From NCBI GenBank assembly GCA_038237925.1, contig JBBRYF010000008.1:1-64000 (forward strand): a stretch of DNA of 64,000 nucleotides, given 5' to 3'. The stretch comes from AC-32 sp038237925. GTDB taxonomy: Bacteria > Actinomycetota > Thermoleophilia > Gaiellales > Gaiellaceae. The notes beneath the pieces were generated by a model. It was not told the origin of the DNA, searched no databases, and worked only from the letters and a program-made list of their open reading frames with translations. The first letter of the stretch is position 1. Each line of letters starts with the position of its first letter. The position numbers were made by a program, and so were the translations under genes. This document shows, piece after piece, positions 35,605 to 43,679 of the stretch.

Positions 35605-36177
35605 GTGCCTGCTCACCATGTCGAAGGGCCGTCACGGACGACGCGCGTGCAGTGCGTGATCCTGGTTTGCCTCCTCGGATTGCTGGCCAGCGCCTGCGGC
35701 GGCTCGAGCTCACCGGTCGCGGTGCCGCACGCGGCTCCTCGTGCCTCCTTCCCCCGCACCGGCTGTCGCCCGCACCCACTCGGCGGTGTTCACACGCCCG
35801 ACCGACTGAAGCTGCTCGACGCGTGCCGCGCGATCGTCGGGACGGTCAAAGAGGCGAGGCAAAACCCGGAGGACGGTGACGCCGTCTTCAACCTGGCGCC
35901 GGACCGCGCCTACGCCTCGATGCTGAATGAGAACAACGTCAAGGAGGGCGGCATTCACGTCGAGATCGTCCCGGCGGACCAGCCGGGCTGCCGCAAAGGA
36001 GAGCGGGTCGTCCACGGAACGATCCCGGATCTCGGCAAGTGCACGGGGGCCCACGTCAGGCTGCCGAAGAACGGCGCACACGTACGGGTGGTCGGCGCCT
36101 ACGTGCTGGACATCGACAACGCGTGGCGGGAGATCCACCCGGTCTGGCGCATCAACGTCGTCGGCTCAGCACGTTAG
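35605..36177 (+). CDS. Secreted lipoprotein with C-terminal IHPVW domain
   Basis: 190 aa. The lipobox LLGLLASACGG follows a short basic N-region. The mature part includes DRLKLLDACRAIVGTV, ADQPGCRKGERVVHGTIPDL and a C-terminal VVGAYVLDIDNAWREIHPVWRI (in two halves near residues 160-184). The last part resembles the end of the secreted proteins at 37412 and 59301. Looks OB-fold-like. GTG 35647 is another start. Function unknown. Confidence 0.75.
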   Translation: MPAHHVEGPSRTTRVQCVILVCLLGLLASACGGSSSPVAVPHAAPRASFPRTGCRPHPLGGVHTPDRLKLLDACRAIVGTVKEARQNPEDGDAVFNLAPDRAYASMLNENNVKEGGIHVEIVPADQPGCRKGERVVHGTIPDLGKCTGAHVRLPKNGAHVRVVGAYVLDIDNAWREIHPVWRINVVGSAR

Positions 36178-37388
36178 CGCCCCATCGTCCTGCGCAAGAT
36201 CTCCTCGAGCTTGTCGACGCTCGGGCCGAGCCCGAACCGCTCCTGGCCGTACTCGAAGCTCGTCTCGCCACGCTCGGCTCGCTCCTCCGGGGACATGGCG
36301 GCCCAGCGCCGCAGCTCCCGCTGCAGCTCCTCTGTCGTCGGGGCGTAGCCGCCGCCGCTCGCGAGGGCGAGCTCCCGCGGAAGTCCGTCCACCGTCGTGA
36401 TCAACGGCCGGTGCGCGCCGAACGCATCGAGCACCTTGTTCGGCAACGCGCTGCGGAAGACGGGCTCGTTGCGCAGGAGGTGGAGGACCACGTCGGCCGC
36501 GGCGAGGATCTCCTTCACCCGGTCCTTCGGCACCGGGTCCAGCAGGCGGACGTTCGCGATCGCCTCGGCCACCAGCCGCGACTCGATCCGGGCTCGGTCG
36601 CTGCCGTCGCCGACGACCAGGAAGGAGATCGCCGGCTCGGCTTTCAGATTCTTCGCCGCATCGAGGAGTGCGTCGAGGCCATTCGCGACCCCGAGCGCGC
36701 CGACGTAGGCGAAGAGACACGCGTCGCCAACGTCGAGCTCCGCCCTGACGCGATCGCGAACGGAGGCGTCCTGCGCGGTGTCGAGCACGATCCCAGGAAG
36801 GACGTCGACGTGACGCGCGCCGTGCTCGTAGGCAACGGCCTCCAGCCCGGGGGTTGGCACGATCACCGATGCAGCCCCGGAGGCATATCCGTGGGCGGCG
36901 CGTTCGAGCACGCGATAGGCCCGTCCGTCGGGGTCCAGCCACCCGACGGCCGCGGCGGACTCCGGCCACAGATCCCGGATCTCGAAGAGCCACGGCCGGC
37001 GGTGGCGCTTCGCAGCCAACGCGCCGACGGCGCCGAGCGGGAGCGGCGGAGACGAGGCCCAGACCACGTCGGGCCGCGGAAGCGTGACCGCGCGCGCGCC
37101 GGCGGTCGCCGCGAACGAGACGTAGTTCAACACCCGGTCGATCCGCGAGCGATGGATCTTGCTCGCCCCCCACATCCAGTGATGGCGGATGCCGTCGATC
37201 GTCTCCTGGACGTAGAGGCGGTGCGCGTACGCGGGCGGCCTCGTGCCGGTCAGGTAGTCGACCGGGCACGAGACGAGGTCGACATCCCAACCCCTGCGTG
37301 CCAGCTCGCCGAAGTAGTAGCGGTGACGGTAAAAGCCGGGCGCAGCCGGCGTCGGCGCGTGCTGGTAGATGCAGAGAAGTCGCGGCAC
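36174..37388 (-). CDS. Glycosyltransferase family 4 (WbuB-like)
   Basis: 404 aa. LCIYQHAPTPAAPGFYRHRY at the start, then WASSPPLPLGAVGALAAKR, FEIRDLWPESAAAVGW, VPTPGLEAVAYEHG, FAYVGALGVANGLDALLDA and LPNKVLDAFGAHRPLITT. This arrangement is typical of WbuB/WcaI-like GT4s, often N-acetylhexosamine transferases. GTG 37388 start. Its last 4 nt overlap the convergent lipoprotein gene. Confidence 0.92.
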   Translation of the reverse strand: MPRLLCIYQHAPTPAAPGFYRHRYYFGELARRGWDVDLVSCPVDYLTGTRPPAYAHRLYVQETIDGIRHHWMWGASKIHRSRIDRVLNYVSFAATAGARAVTLPRPDVVWASSPPLPLGAVGALAAKRHRRPWLFEIRDLWPESAAAVGWLDPDGRAYRVLERAAHGYASGAASVIVPTPGLEAVAYEHGARHVDVLPGIVLDTAQDASVRDRVRAELDVGDACLFAYVGALGVANGLDALLDAAKNLKAEPAISFLVVGDGSDRARIESRLVAEAIANVRLLDPVPKDRVKEILAAADVVLHLLRNEPVFRSALPNKVLDAFGAHRPLITTVDGLPRELALASGGGYAPTTEELQRELRRWAAMSPEERAERGETSFEYGQERFGLGPSVDKLEEILRRTMGR

Positions 37389-37411
37389 GGTTCGTCGAGC
37401 AGCTCGTTGGT

Positions 37412-38353
37412 TCAGCCGGCCGCGTCGGCGTCGATCCGCGCTCCGGCAGGCGCCGTCGCGCCGGCGGGGAAGATCGCCGCGAGGGCATGCGCCGGGTCAT
37501 TCCCTCCCGCGGAGAGTCGCCAGGCGCTCACCGGGTGGAGCTCCCAGCCGGAGAAGTTGTGGAAGCGCTGGTGCTCGTGGCCCGGATCCCAGTAGACGAA
37601 GCCCTGCACGTCGATCTTCGTCCCGGCAGGCGGGAGCATCGGCGGCGCGACGCCCGCCTTCGTCCAGGTGCCGTCGATCTCCGCATGGACGGCCTTCAGG
37701 TAGGGGTTCTTGATGTCGGGCCGGCTCGCGTCGGCGAGCGTGCCGGTGTAGTCGCCGTCCGAAGCTACGTGCTCCCAGTCCGCCCCGACGACGACGCCGT
37801 CGACCTCCACGAAGCTCGGCTCGACTGCGACCGAGCACGGCGGGTTCAAGAGGTGGCGCTGGGCGTTGCCGCGGAGGTGCGGCTGGAACGCGCCGCCGGA
37901 CTCGACGCCTCCGCCGTTCGACCCGGTCTTCGTGCCGATGATCGTCGGCAGGCTCGTGACGATCGCGGTGCAGGCGACGTGCGGGCTCCACGAGCTGAGC
38001 GGCTCTGCGGGAGCAAAGCGCGCGACGATCCGCCGGTTTCGCAGCAGCTTCATGCTGCAGAACGTGCGGCCGGCGCACGCGCCGCCCCAGCGTTCGAAGG
38101 TCGCGCCCTTGAGCGTTGCGACGCTGACTCGGACCCGCGTTCCCGATCGGTAACGCGCGACGCACCGCACGCTGCACTGGCGGTTCCCGGGAAGGATTCG
38201 GACCGTCGCGAGCTTCGAGGGCGTGACGATCACGGTGACCGTGCGCAGCGAGTGCTTGGCCAGCGTTGCGCCGAGCGTCACGAGCATGGCCAGGATCAGG
38301 GCGGCGGAGATGGTTGCGAACGAGCGAATGTGAGCTTGAGTGAATTGCCGCAA
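37412..38353 (-). CDS. Secreted/membrane-anchored protein, paralog of 59301-59981
   Basis: 313 aa from TTG 38353. N-terminal hydrophobic anchor (ATISAALILAMLVTLGATLA), a Cys-containing beta-rich region (about 45-120), then the block shared with 59301: DIKNPYLKAVHAEI, PAGTKIDVQGFVYWDPGH and SGWELHPVSAWRL. Probably an extracytoplasmic OB-like module; no known function. The start could be a little further upstream. A TATCAG -10 lies at 38370-38375. Confidence 0.75.
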   Translation of the reverse strand: MRQFTQAHIRSFATISAALILAMLVTLGATLAKHSLRTVTVIVTPSKLATVRILPGNRQCSVRCVARYRSGTRVRVSVATLKGATFERWGGACAGRTFCSMKLLRNRRIVARFAPAEPLSSWSPHVACTAIVTSLPTIIGTKTGSNGGGVESGGAFQPHLRGNAQRHLLNPPCSVAVEPSFVEVDGVVVGADWEHVASDGDYTGTLADASRPDIKNPYLKAVHAEIDGTWTKAGVAPPMLPPAGTKIDVQGFVYWDPGHEHQRFHNFSGWELHPVSAWRLSAGGNDPAHALAAIFPAGATAPAGARIDADAAG

Positions 38354-38456
38354 AGACCCCGTCCCGTGACTGATAGCTTCCGCGCCCGATCCGCATGACG
38401 GCCTACAGACCAGACGCAGGGGATGACCGCGGCAATAGTACACAGGAGATTTTGAG

Positions 38457-39398
38457 GTGAAGGTTCTCGTCACGGGTGGCGGAGGGTTCATCGGGTCGAA
38501 CCTCGCCGCCAAGCTGCTGGAGAAGGGTCACGAGGTACGCATCCTCGACAACTTCTCGACCGGCAACCGATCGAACCTCGCGCAACTCGGGGACGACATC
38601 GAGGTCGTCGAAGGCGAACTACGCAGCTACGAGCGGGTACACGCCGCGACGCGGGGAGTGGAAGTGGTCTTTCACCAGGGTGCGTTGCCGTCGGTCCCTC
38701 GATCCGTGCAGGATCCGCTGACCACAAGTGCCGTGAACGTCGAAGGGACGCTCAACGTCCTCCTGGCGTCGCGAGATGAGGGCGTGCGCCGTATTGTCTT
38801 CGCCTCCTCCTCCTCGGTTTACGGGAACTCGGGCGAGCTTCCGCGCGTCGAGACGGCGCTTCCCGATCCGATCTCGCCGTACGGTGTGTCGAAGCTCGCG
38901 GCCGAGCGGTACTGCGTCAGCTTCAGCCGCGTGTACGCGCTCGAGACGGTCGCTCTACGGTATTTCAACGTCTTCGGCCCGAACCAGGACCCGACATCCC
39001 AGTACTCCGCAGTCATCCCGCGCTTCGTGACTGCCATTGCAGAGGGTCGCGTCGTTCCGATCTACGGCGACGGCGAGCAACGCCGCGACTTCACCTACGT
39101 CGACAACGTCGTCGAGGCAAACCTTCTGGCCGCCGAGGCGGAGCAGGCGAACGGCTCAGTGATGAACGTGGCAACCGGCCGCTCGACCAGCGTGAATCAG
39201 CTCGCGGAAGTAATCGGCAGGTTGCTCGACCGCCGCGTCGAGATCGTTCGGCACGAGACGCGAGCAGGGGACGTCCGGGACTCATGGGCTGCGACGGCGC
39301 TCGCGAGCGAAGTGCTGGGCTGGACTCCGCATGTCGACCTCGAGACCGGGATCGACCGCGCCGTCGAGTCCTACCTCAGGCGTTCGGAGCGCGAGTAG
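38457..39398 (+). CDS. UDP-glucose 4-epimerase family protein
   Basis: 313 aa. Start (M)KVLVTGGGGFIGSNLA with the NAD motif; FASSSSVYG and YGVSKLAAERY give the Ser/Tyr/Lys catalytic set; LRYFNVFGPNQDPTSQYS is typical of GalE/WbpP-type UDP-hexose(NAc) 4-epimerases. GTG 38457 has an AGGAG about 8-10 nt upstream, unlike many neighbours. Supplies a UDP-sugar to the locus. Confidence 0.93.
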   Translation: MKVLVTGGGGFIGSNLAAKLLEKGHEVRILDNFSTGNRSNLAQLGDDIEVVEGELRSYERVHAATRGVEVVFHQGALPSVPRSVQDPLTTSAVNVEGTLNVLLASRDEGVRRIVFASSSSVYGNSGELPRVETALPDPISPYGVSKLAAERYCVSFSRVYALETVALRYFNVFGPNQDPTSQYSAVIPRFVTAIAEGRVVPIYGDGEQRRDFTYVDNVVEANLLAAEAEQANGSVMNVATGRSTSVNQLAEVIGRLLDRRVEIVRHETRAGDVRDSWAATALASEVLGWTPHVDLETGIDRAVESYLRRSERE

Positions 39399-39532
39399 CC
39401 GGTCGCCCCGCCGGCGAACAAGTCGACCTTGGGAAGCCGAAGCGCGCTGACTTTGCTCCAGCAGATCGCGACCGCAAGGCTGGCGCCGAACCACGCGCAC
39501 GCGATCATCGGGAACCACGACAAAGAATCCAT
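39371..39532 (-). CDS. Doubtful small membrane peptide, 53 aa
   Basis: ATG 39532 opens MDSLSWFPMIACAWFGAS, one hydrophobic segment, then a basic tail. It overlaps the epimerase 3' end by 28 nt, has no ribosome site and matches nothing I know. The 39399-39582 gap otherwise shows nothing. Confidence 0.2.
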   Translation of the reverse strand: MDSLSWFPMIACAWFGASLAVAICWSKVSALRLPKVDLFAGGATGYSRSERLR

Positions 39533-39582
39533 CTGGAGGCACAGTAGGAAACTCGCCGGACGAATGCGAGCAATTCCGCAGA

Positions 39583-40515
39583 TCAGGGCAACTCGCCCGC
39601 CGCACGGAGCGTGCTTTCCACCTTGTCCGGGGGACGATCGAACCAAGCTCGCCCTCCAACTGTTTTCTGCTTAGCGGAGCCCGCCGCAGCGCGGAGGCGG
39701 ACGGCCAGCGATCGATTCTCGAGCCGCCGCAACGCCTTCTCCGAGCGCTCGAGCTGCCGTTGCGCCAACGCGCGCGTCTCGTCGTCGGCCGTGGCATCCA
39801 TGGCCACCCGCCTGTACACCTCGCAACCGCTGCGCGTCATCGCGATCCCGTTGCTGGATAGAGAGCCGGGTCTTTCGCGGTGGATCGCAAGCAGACCGGG
39901 TGCTCGCACGGCACGACCTCCGCTGCGGGCGATCCGCAGCCAGAGCTCCCAGTCTTCGGCGGCGCTGAGCGTCTCGTCGTACCCGCCGACGGCTTCGAGC
40001 ACCGACCGGCGTGCCGTGACCGACGTGTACACGAAGTTCCGCTCGAGCAACTCGAGGAAGAGGGCCGGCGGTTCCGGCACGACCACCGGCGGCCGCTGAT
40101 ACGCCATCGCAGACCTTCGCCTGATTCGCCGGGTGGTGTCGTCGAAGACCCAGGCATCGGTGTAGGCGAACGCGGCCTCGCGATCTCCGTCCAAGGCAGC
40201 GCCCATGACGTCCAAATACTCGGGGAGCCACAGGTCGTCCGCATCGAGGATGCTGACATAACTGCCGCGCGCTGCTGCGATGCCGACGTTGCGTGCGGCC
40301 GACGGTCCTCTGTTTGGTTGCCTTACGACTCTCACGCCAACGCGCTCGCCCCCGAACGATGCTGCTCGTTCCGCGGTGCCGTCGGTCGAGCCGTCGTCCA
40401 CGACCACAACCTCGAAGTCCTGCCGCGTCTGAACAAGGACCGAACGAATTGCACTACCGATCGTTGCGGCCGCGTTGAACGCTGCCACGACGATGGTGAA
40501 ATGGACGCTCCTCAC
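39583..40515 (-). CDS. Glycosyltransferase family 2
   Basis: 310 aa. FTIVVAAFNAAATIGSAIRS, VVVVDDGSTDGTAE, SAARNVGIAA and LDADDLWLPEYL; then GGYDETLSAAEDWELWLRI. GTG 40515 overlaps the stop of the polymerase gene (GTGA). Last gene of the operon Wzz/kinase, Wzy-like, GT2. Confidence 0.92.
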   Translation of the reverse strand: MRSVHFTIVVAAFNAAATIGSAIRSVLVQTRQDFEVVVVDDGSTDGTAERAASFGGERVGVRVVRQPNRGPSAARNVGIAAARGSYVSILDADDLWLPEYLDVMGAALDGDREAAFAYTDAWVFDDTTRRIRRRSAMAYQRPPVVVPEPPALFLELLERNFVYTSVTARRSVLEAVGGYDETLSAAEDWELWLRIARSGGRAVRAPGLLAIHRERPGSLSSNGIAMTRSGCEVYRRVAMDATADDETRALAQRQLERSEKALRRLENRSLAVRLRAAAGSAKQKTVGGRAWFDRPPDKVESTLRAAGELP

Positions 40516-41921
40516 ACTGCGGTGCTGGCGAGCCGGGGTCGCATCCGGCGCACAGCTGCTACTTCCGCCCGCGGGCGTGCGGCGAGCGACGCCGCGGCCG
40601 CGCTCATGCCAAGGAGCAGCCAGAGCTGCTTCGAGTACTCATCCGAGCCGAAGATCTGGGTTGTGAGCACTGCAGCGCTCGCAGTCGTGAGCGCGCGCCC
40701 CAGCAACAGCGTCGCCCCACCGTCGCGTCCGCGGCGTAACACTACGGCCGCCAGGCGGCCGACGGTCAGCCACAGCACTCCGAGGAACAGCGTCAGGCCC
40801 ACGATGCCCAGCTCCGCCAGAAACTCCAGGTAGCTATTGTGCACGACAAGCCGGTAGCGCCGCACAGATCCGATGTCGACGAGGTTGAGCGTCTCCGTCA
40901 CGTACTCGAGCTCTCTCGCCGGGAAGTTGCCGAGACCCACGCCCGCAATCGGGTGGTCGCCGCTCATGTGAAGCGCGATGTGCCAGGTATCGGCACGACC
41001 TGGGCTGGCTTGGCTCGTCCCGGCGCCGATGCTCGCGATCCGCTCGCGCAGTTGCGGCGGCGCCGCAAAGAAGTAGTAGCCGACGGCGAACGCGCCGGCG
41101 ATCAGCAGCATCGCGGTGATCCGCCCACGCAGCGGGCCCGCCACCACGAGCGCGCATAGAGCCGCCGCTGCGAGCGCGAGGATGCCTGAGCGCGATTGCG
41201 TCTGCGCCAGGACGACGCTGAAAAGCCCGAGGAGGATCAGGAGGCCGGCCCTCACAGAAAAGCGGCGCGTTGCGAGCAGCAGGAAGCCGGTGATCGCCAT
41301 CGCGGCGACAACCTCGGCGGCGAGTGCGTTCGGGTTGAACAACGATCCCGTTAGGCGGCCGGCGGCCACGGTTCCATTCGCGAGCGCGTACGCGGACGTG
41401 ATGGCCCCGCCTACCAGGAGTGCCGAGATGAGGACGAGGAGGTCGCGTTGTCTGCGCACAGCGGAATATGTGACGAAGACGAGCGCTACGAGCTGCGCGA
41501 GGCGAGAGACGCTATGCAGCGTGGCCGCTCGATCCACCGCCCAGGCGATCGACGCCGTCGCCCATACGAGGAGCGCGATCAACGCGGCCGTGAGCAACGG
41601 CGCGTCGCGCGGCAGGAATGGCACCACGTGGTCACGATCGCTCAGGACCAGGAACACCCATGAGGCGAACAAAACGAGGCCGAGTGGCTTCGCGAGCGTC
41701 GGCCCCACGCCGAGCGAACCCGGAAGCGTTTCCGGAAACGTGAGAACGACGAACAGCGCGACACCGGCGAGCAAGCTGCGGAAGACCACGATGACTGCGG
41801 CGACTCCGGCAACGAGATACAGCGCACTCCGTGGCGAAGTGGTGACCACCCCGGCGAGCACGCACGCACCGGCGATCGCGCCGAGTACAACGCCCAGCCG
41901 CGGGAGCGTCCAGGACGTCAC
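40512..41921 (-). CDS. O-antigen polymerase/ligase-like membrane protein
   Basis: 469 aa with about 12 hydrophobic segments. Wzy_C landmarks: LTGSLFNPNALAAEVV, AQTQSRSGILALAAA, DTWHIALHMSGDHPIAGVGL and VVHNSYLEFLAELGIVG, with the HNSYLE motif. GTG 41921 overlaps the Wzz/kinase stop (GTGA). Likely the polymerase that works with the Wzz protein just upstream. Confidence 0.92.
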   Translation of the reverse strand: MTSWTLPRLGVVLGAIAGACVLAGVVTTSPRSALYLVAGVAAVIVVFRSLLAGVALFVVLTFPETLPGSLGVGPTLAKPLGLVLFASWVFLVLSDRDHVVPFLPRDAPLLTAALIALLVWATASIAWAVDRAATLHSVSRLAQLVALVFVTYSAVRRQRDLLVLISALLVGGAITSAYALANGTVAAGRLTGSLFNPNALAAEVVAAMAITGFLLLATRRFSVRAGLLILLGLFSVVLAQTQSRSGILALAAAALCALVVAGPLRGRITAMLLIAGAFAVGYYFFAAPPQLRERIASIGAGTSQASPGRADTWHIALHMSGDHPIAGVGLGNFPARELEYVTETLNLVDIGSVRRYRLVVHNSYLEFLAELGIVGLTLFLGVLWLTVGRLAAVVLRRGRDGGATLLLGRALTTASAAVLTTQIFGSDEYSKQLWLLLGMSAAAASLAARPRAEVAAVRRMRPRLASTAV

Positions 41922-43513
41922 TGGTCGACGGCTCGAACGGCCTTCGGTCGCGACAACCTCGCCGGGCGACCCGATTCCCGGGCCGGGGGCGCGGGGACGT
42001 CGCTCGCATAGTCGTAGTACGTGTCGCCGCCGTCGGAGCGGGTGCGCGAAGTTAGCACCACGCCGAGCGGCGCGACTCCTCGCCGTGCCAGCAGTTCGCG
42101 CAGGTGCTCGAGCTTGTCGCGGCGAGTATGGCCCAGCCGCACGCTCACCAGCACTGCCTCCGCCGCCTCCGCCATCGACAACGCCTCGGCGACCTCGGGG
42201 ACCGGCGGCGAATCGATCACGACGACGTCGGCCACCTTCTCGAGGTTGCTCAGGAGGTTGCGGAATCGATCCGTGTCGAGATTGTTCATGTGGTACGGGT
42301 GCTCTTTCGCGCCGACGAGCAACCGCAGTCCCGCATGGCTCGGCGCCTCCACGAGCACGTCGTCGACCACGTCAGCGCCCGCCAACAGCCGCATCAGGCC
42401 GTACGGCTTCGCCGTCACGTTGAAGATGCTGCCGATCATTGGGCGGTGGAAGTCGCCATCGACCAGGATCACGCGCAGATCCGCCGCAGCAAGCGTGATC
42501 GCCAGGTTCACGGCAGTCATTGTCTTGCCGTCTCCAGGCGTCGCGCTGGTCACGAGCACGGAGCGCGGATACCCACCGACCTGGCCGACATTCGCAAGCA
42601 CCGCCCTGAGCGTGCGATAACCCTTCCACGCGCCGCGTGGCAGCACTCCGAGCCCCATGAGGTACCGATTGGCGACGCGGTTCGAGAGACGGGGAATGCG
42701 GGCGAGGATCGGCAGGCGATGCGTAAGTCGGAGCTCGTCCTCGTCGGCAAGACGTGGGTTGAAGAACTCGAGCGCGACCGCGACGCCGCAACCGAGGAGG
42801 AGCGCGGCGATGAACGCTACCGCGATGCTCAACTTGGGCCGTGGAGACGACGCGGAGGCCGGAGGCGTGGCCACCGAGCCCAACTGAACGGTCGGGTCAC
42901 TTCGGCCGAGGTAGCTGTTCAAGGTCGCAACCTGCGCGGCGAGTTGTCCGTACTCGACGCTCGTCGGACGCTGATCGACGGGGATGGCAACGATCTGCGT
43001 CTTGAGGATCGCGATCTGCTCATGGAGCTCCCGGTGAAACAGGTCCGTTCGCTGCTTTACGACAACCCTGGCGAAGGAGTTGGCCGCGTCTGCTGCCAAC
43101 TGAGGCGACCGTGCACTCGCCGTTACCGTCACGACGTCCGCCTGGGAGAGGGGTGTCACCGAGAACGAGACGTTTCGTCGCGGGAGCTTGGCAAGCGCGG
43201 CGTGGCGCACTTCGGGTGAATTGAACGCGCGCACAGCGGTGACGACCACCGAGGAGCCATCGAGGGACTGTTGGAAGAGCGAGAATCCCCGCAGGAGGTC
43301 GTCGTTCGCCGAGATCGCGTTGATGCGAAGGTCGGCAGTCGAGGCGTAGGTTTTCGGCTTAGTCAGGGTGATCGCCGCAGTAACGCTGACGGTGACGATC
43401 ACGAGCAACAGGATGAGCGGCCAGTGACGACGGAACGCCTGCAGGTAACGCACCGCTCCCTGGCGGTCCGAGTAGGGCGCTGACAGGTGATCTAGATCTC
43501 GATGCTCCACCAT
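41918..43513 (-). CDS. Wzz-type chain-length regulator fused to BY-kinase
   Basis: 531 aa. Membrane segments at about 33-53 and 227-248 flank a periplasmic/extracellular Wzz region. The cytoplasmic BY-kinase follows: Walker A SATPGDGKTMTA (about 323), Walker A' VILVDGDFHRP (about 347), Walker B VVVIDSPP (about 430). The tail has a small tyrosine cluster, DTYYDYASD, likely autophosphorylated. It would be the substrate of the CpsB-like phosphatase at 6534. ATG 43513; a TATTCT lies at 43529-43534. Confidence 0.92.
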   Translation of the reverse strand: MVEHRDLDHLSAPYSDRQGAVRYLQAFRRHWPLILLLVIVTVSVTAAITLTKPKTYASTADLRINAISANDDLLRGFSLFQQSLDGSSVVVTAVRAFNSPEVRHAALAKLPRRNVSFSVTPLSQADVVTVTASARSPQLAADAANSFARVVVKQRTDLFHRELHEQIAILKTQIVAIPVDQRPTSVEYGQLAAQVATLNSYLGRSDPTVQLGSVATPPASASSPRPKLSIAVAFIAALLLGCGVAVALEFFNPRLADEDELRLTHRLPILARIPRLSNRVANRYLMGLGVLPRGAWKGYRTLRAVLANVGQVGGYPRSVLVTSATPGDGKTMTAVNLAITLAAADLRVILVDGDFHRPMIGSIFNVTAKPYGLMRLLAGADVVDDVLVEAPSHAGLRLLVGAKEHPYHMNNLDTDRFRNLLSNLEKVADVVVIDSPPVPEVAEALSMAEAAEAVLVSVRLGHTRRDKLEHLRELLARRGVAPLGVVLTSRTRSDGGDTYYDYASDVPAPPARESGRPARLSRPKAVRAVDQ

Positions 43514-43667
43514 AGGCTCGAACTCCCCAGAATAACGACGACGTCCGCAGTCAGGGTTCGACGGTTCGCCACACCATCGGCCCCGGCGTCCCTTCGCTTT
43601 AGCTTTAGGCACGCGTGCACGATGTCCTTGGCGCCCGAGTTCGAGCTCTTGCCGTGATCTACGCATT

Positions 43668-43673
43668 TAGGCT
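43668..43673 (+). promoter_or_regulatory. -10 element TAGGCT, leaderless start
   Basis: TAGGCT ends 6 nt before the ATG at 43680; no ribosome site intervenes. Confidence 0.55.
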
Positions 43674-43679
43674 CTGCAA

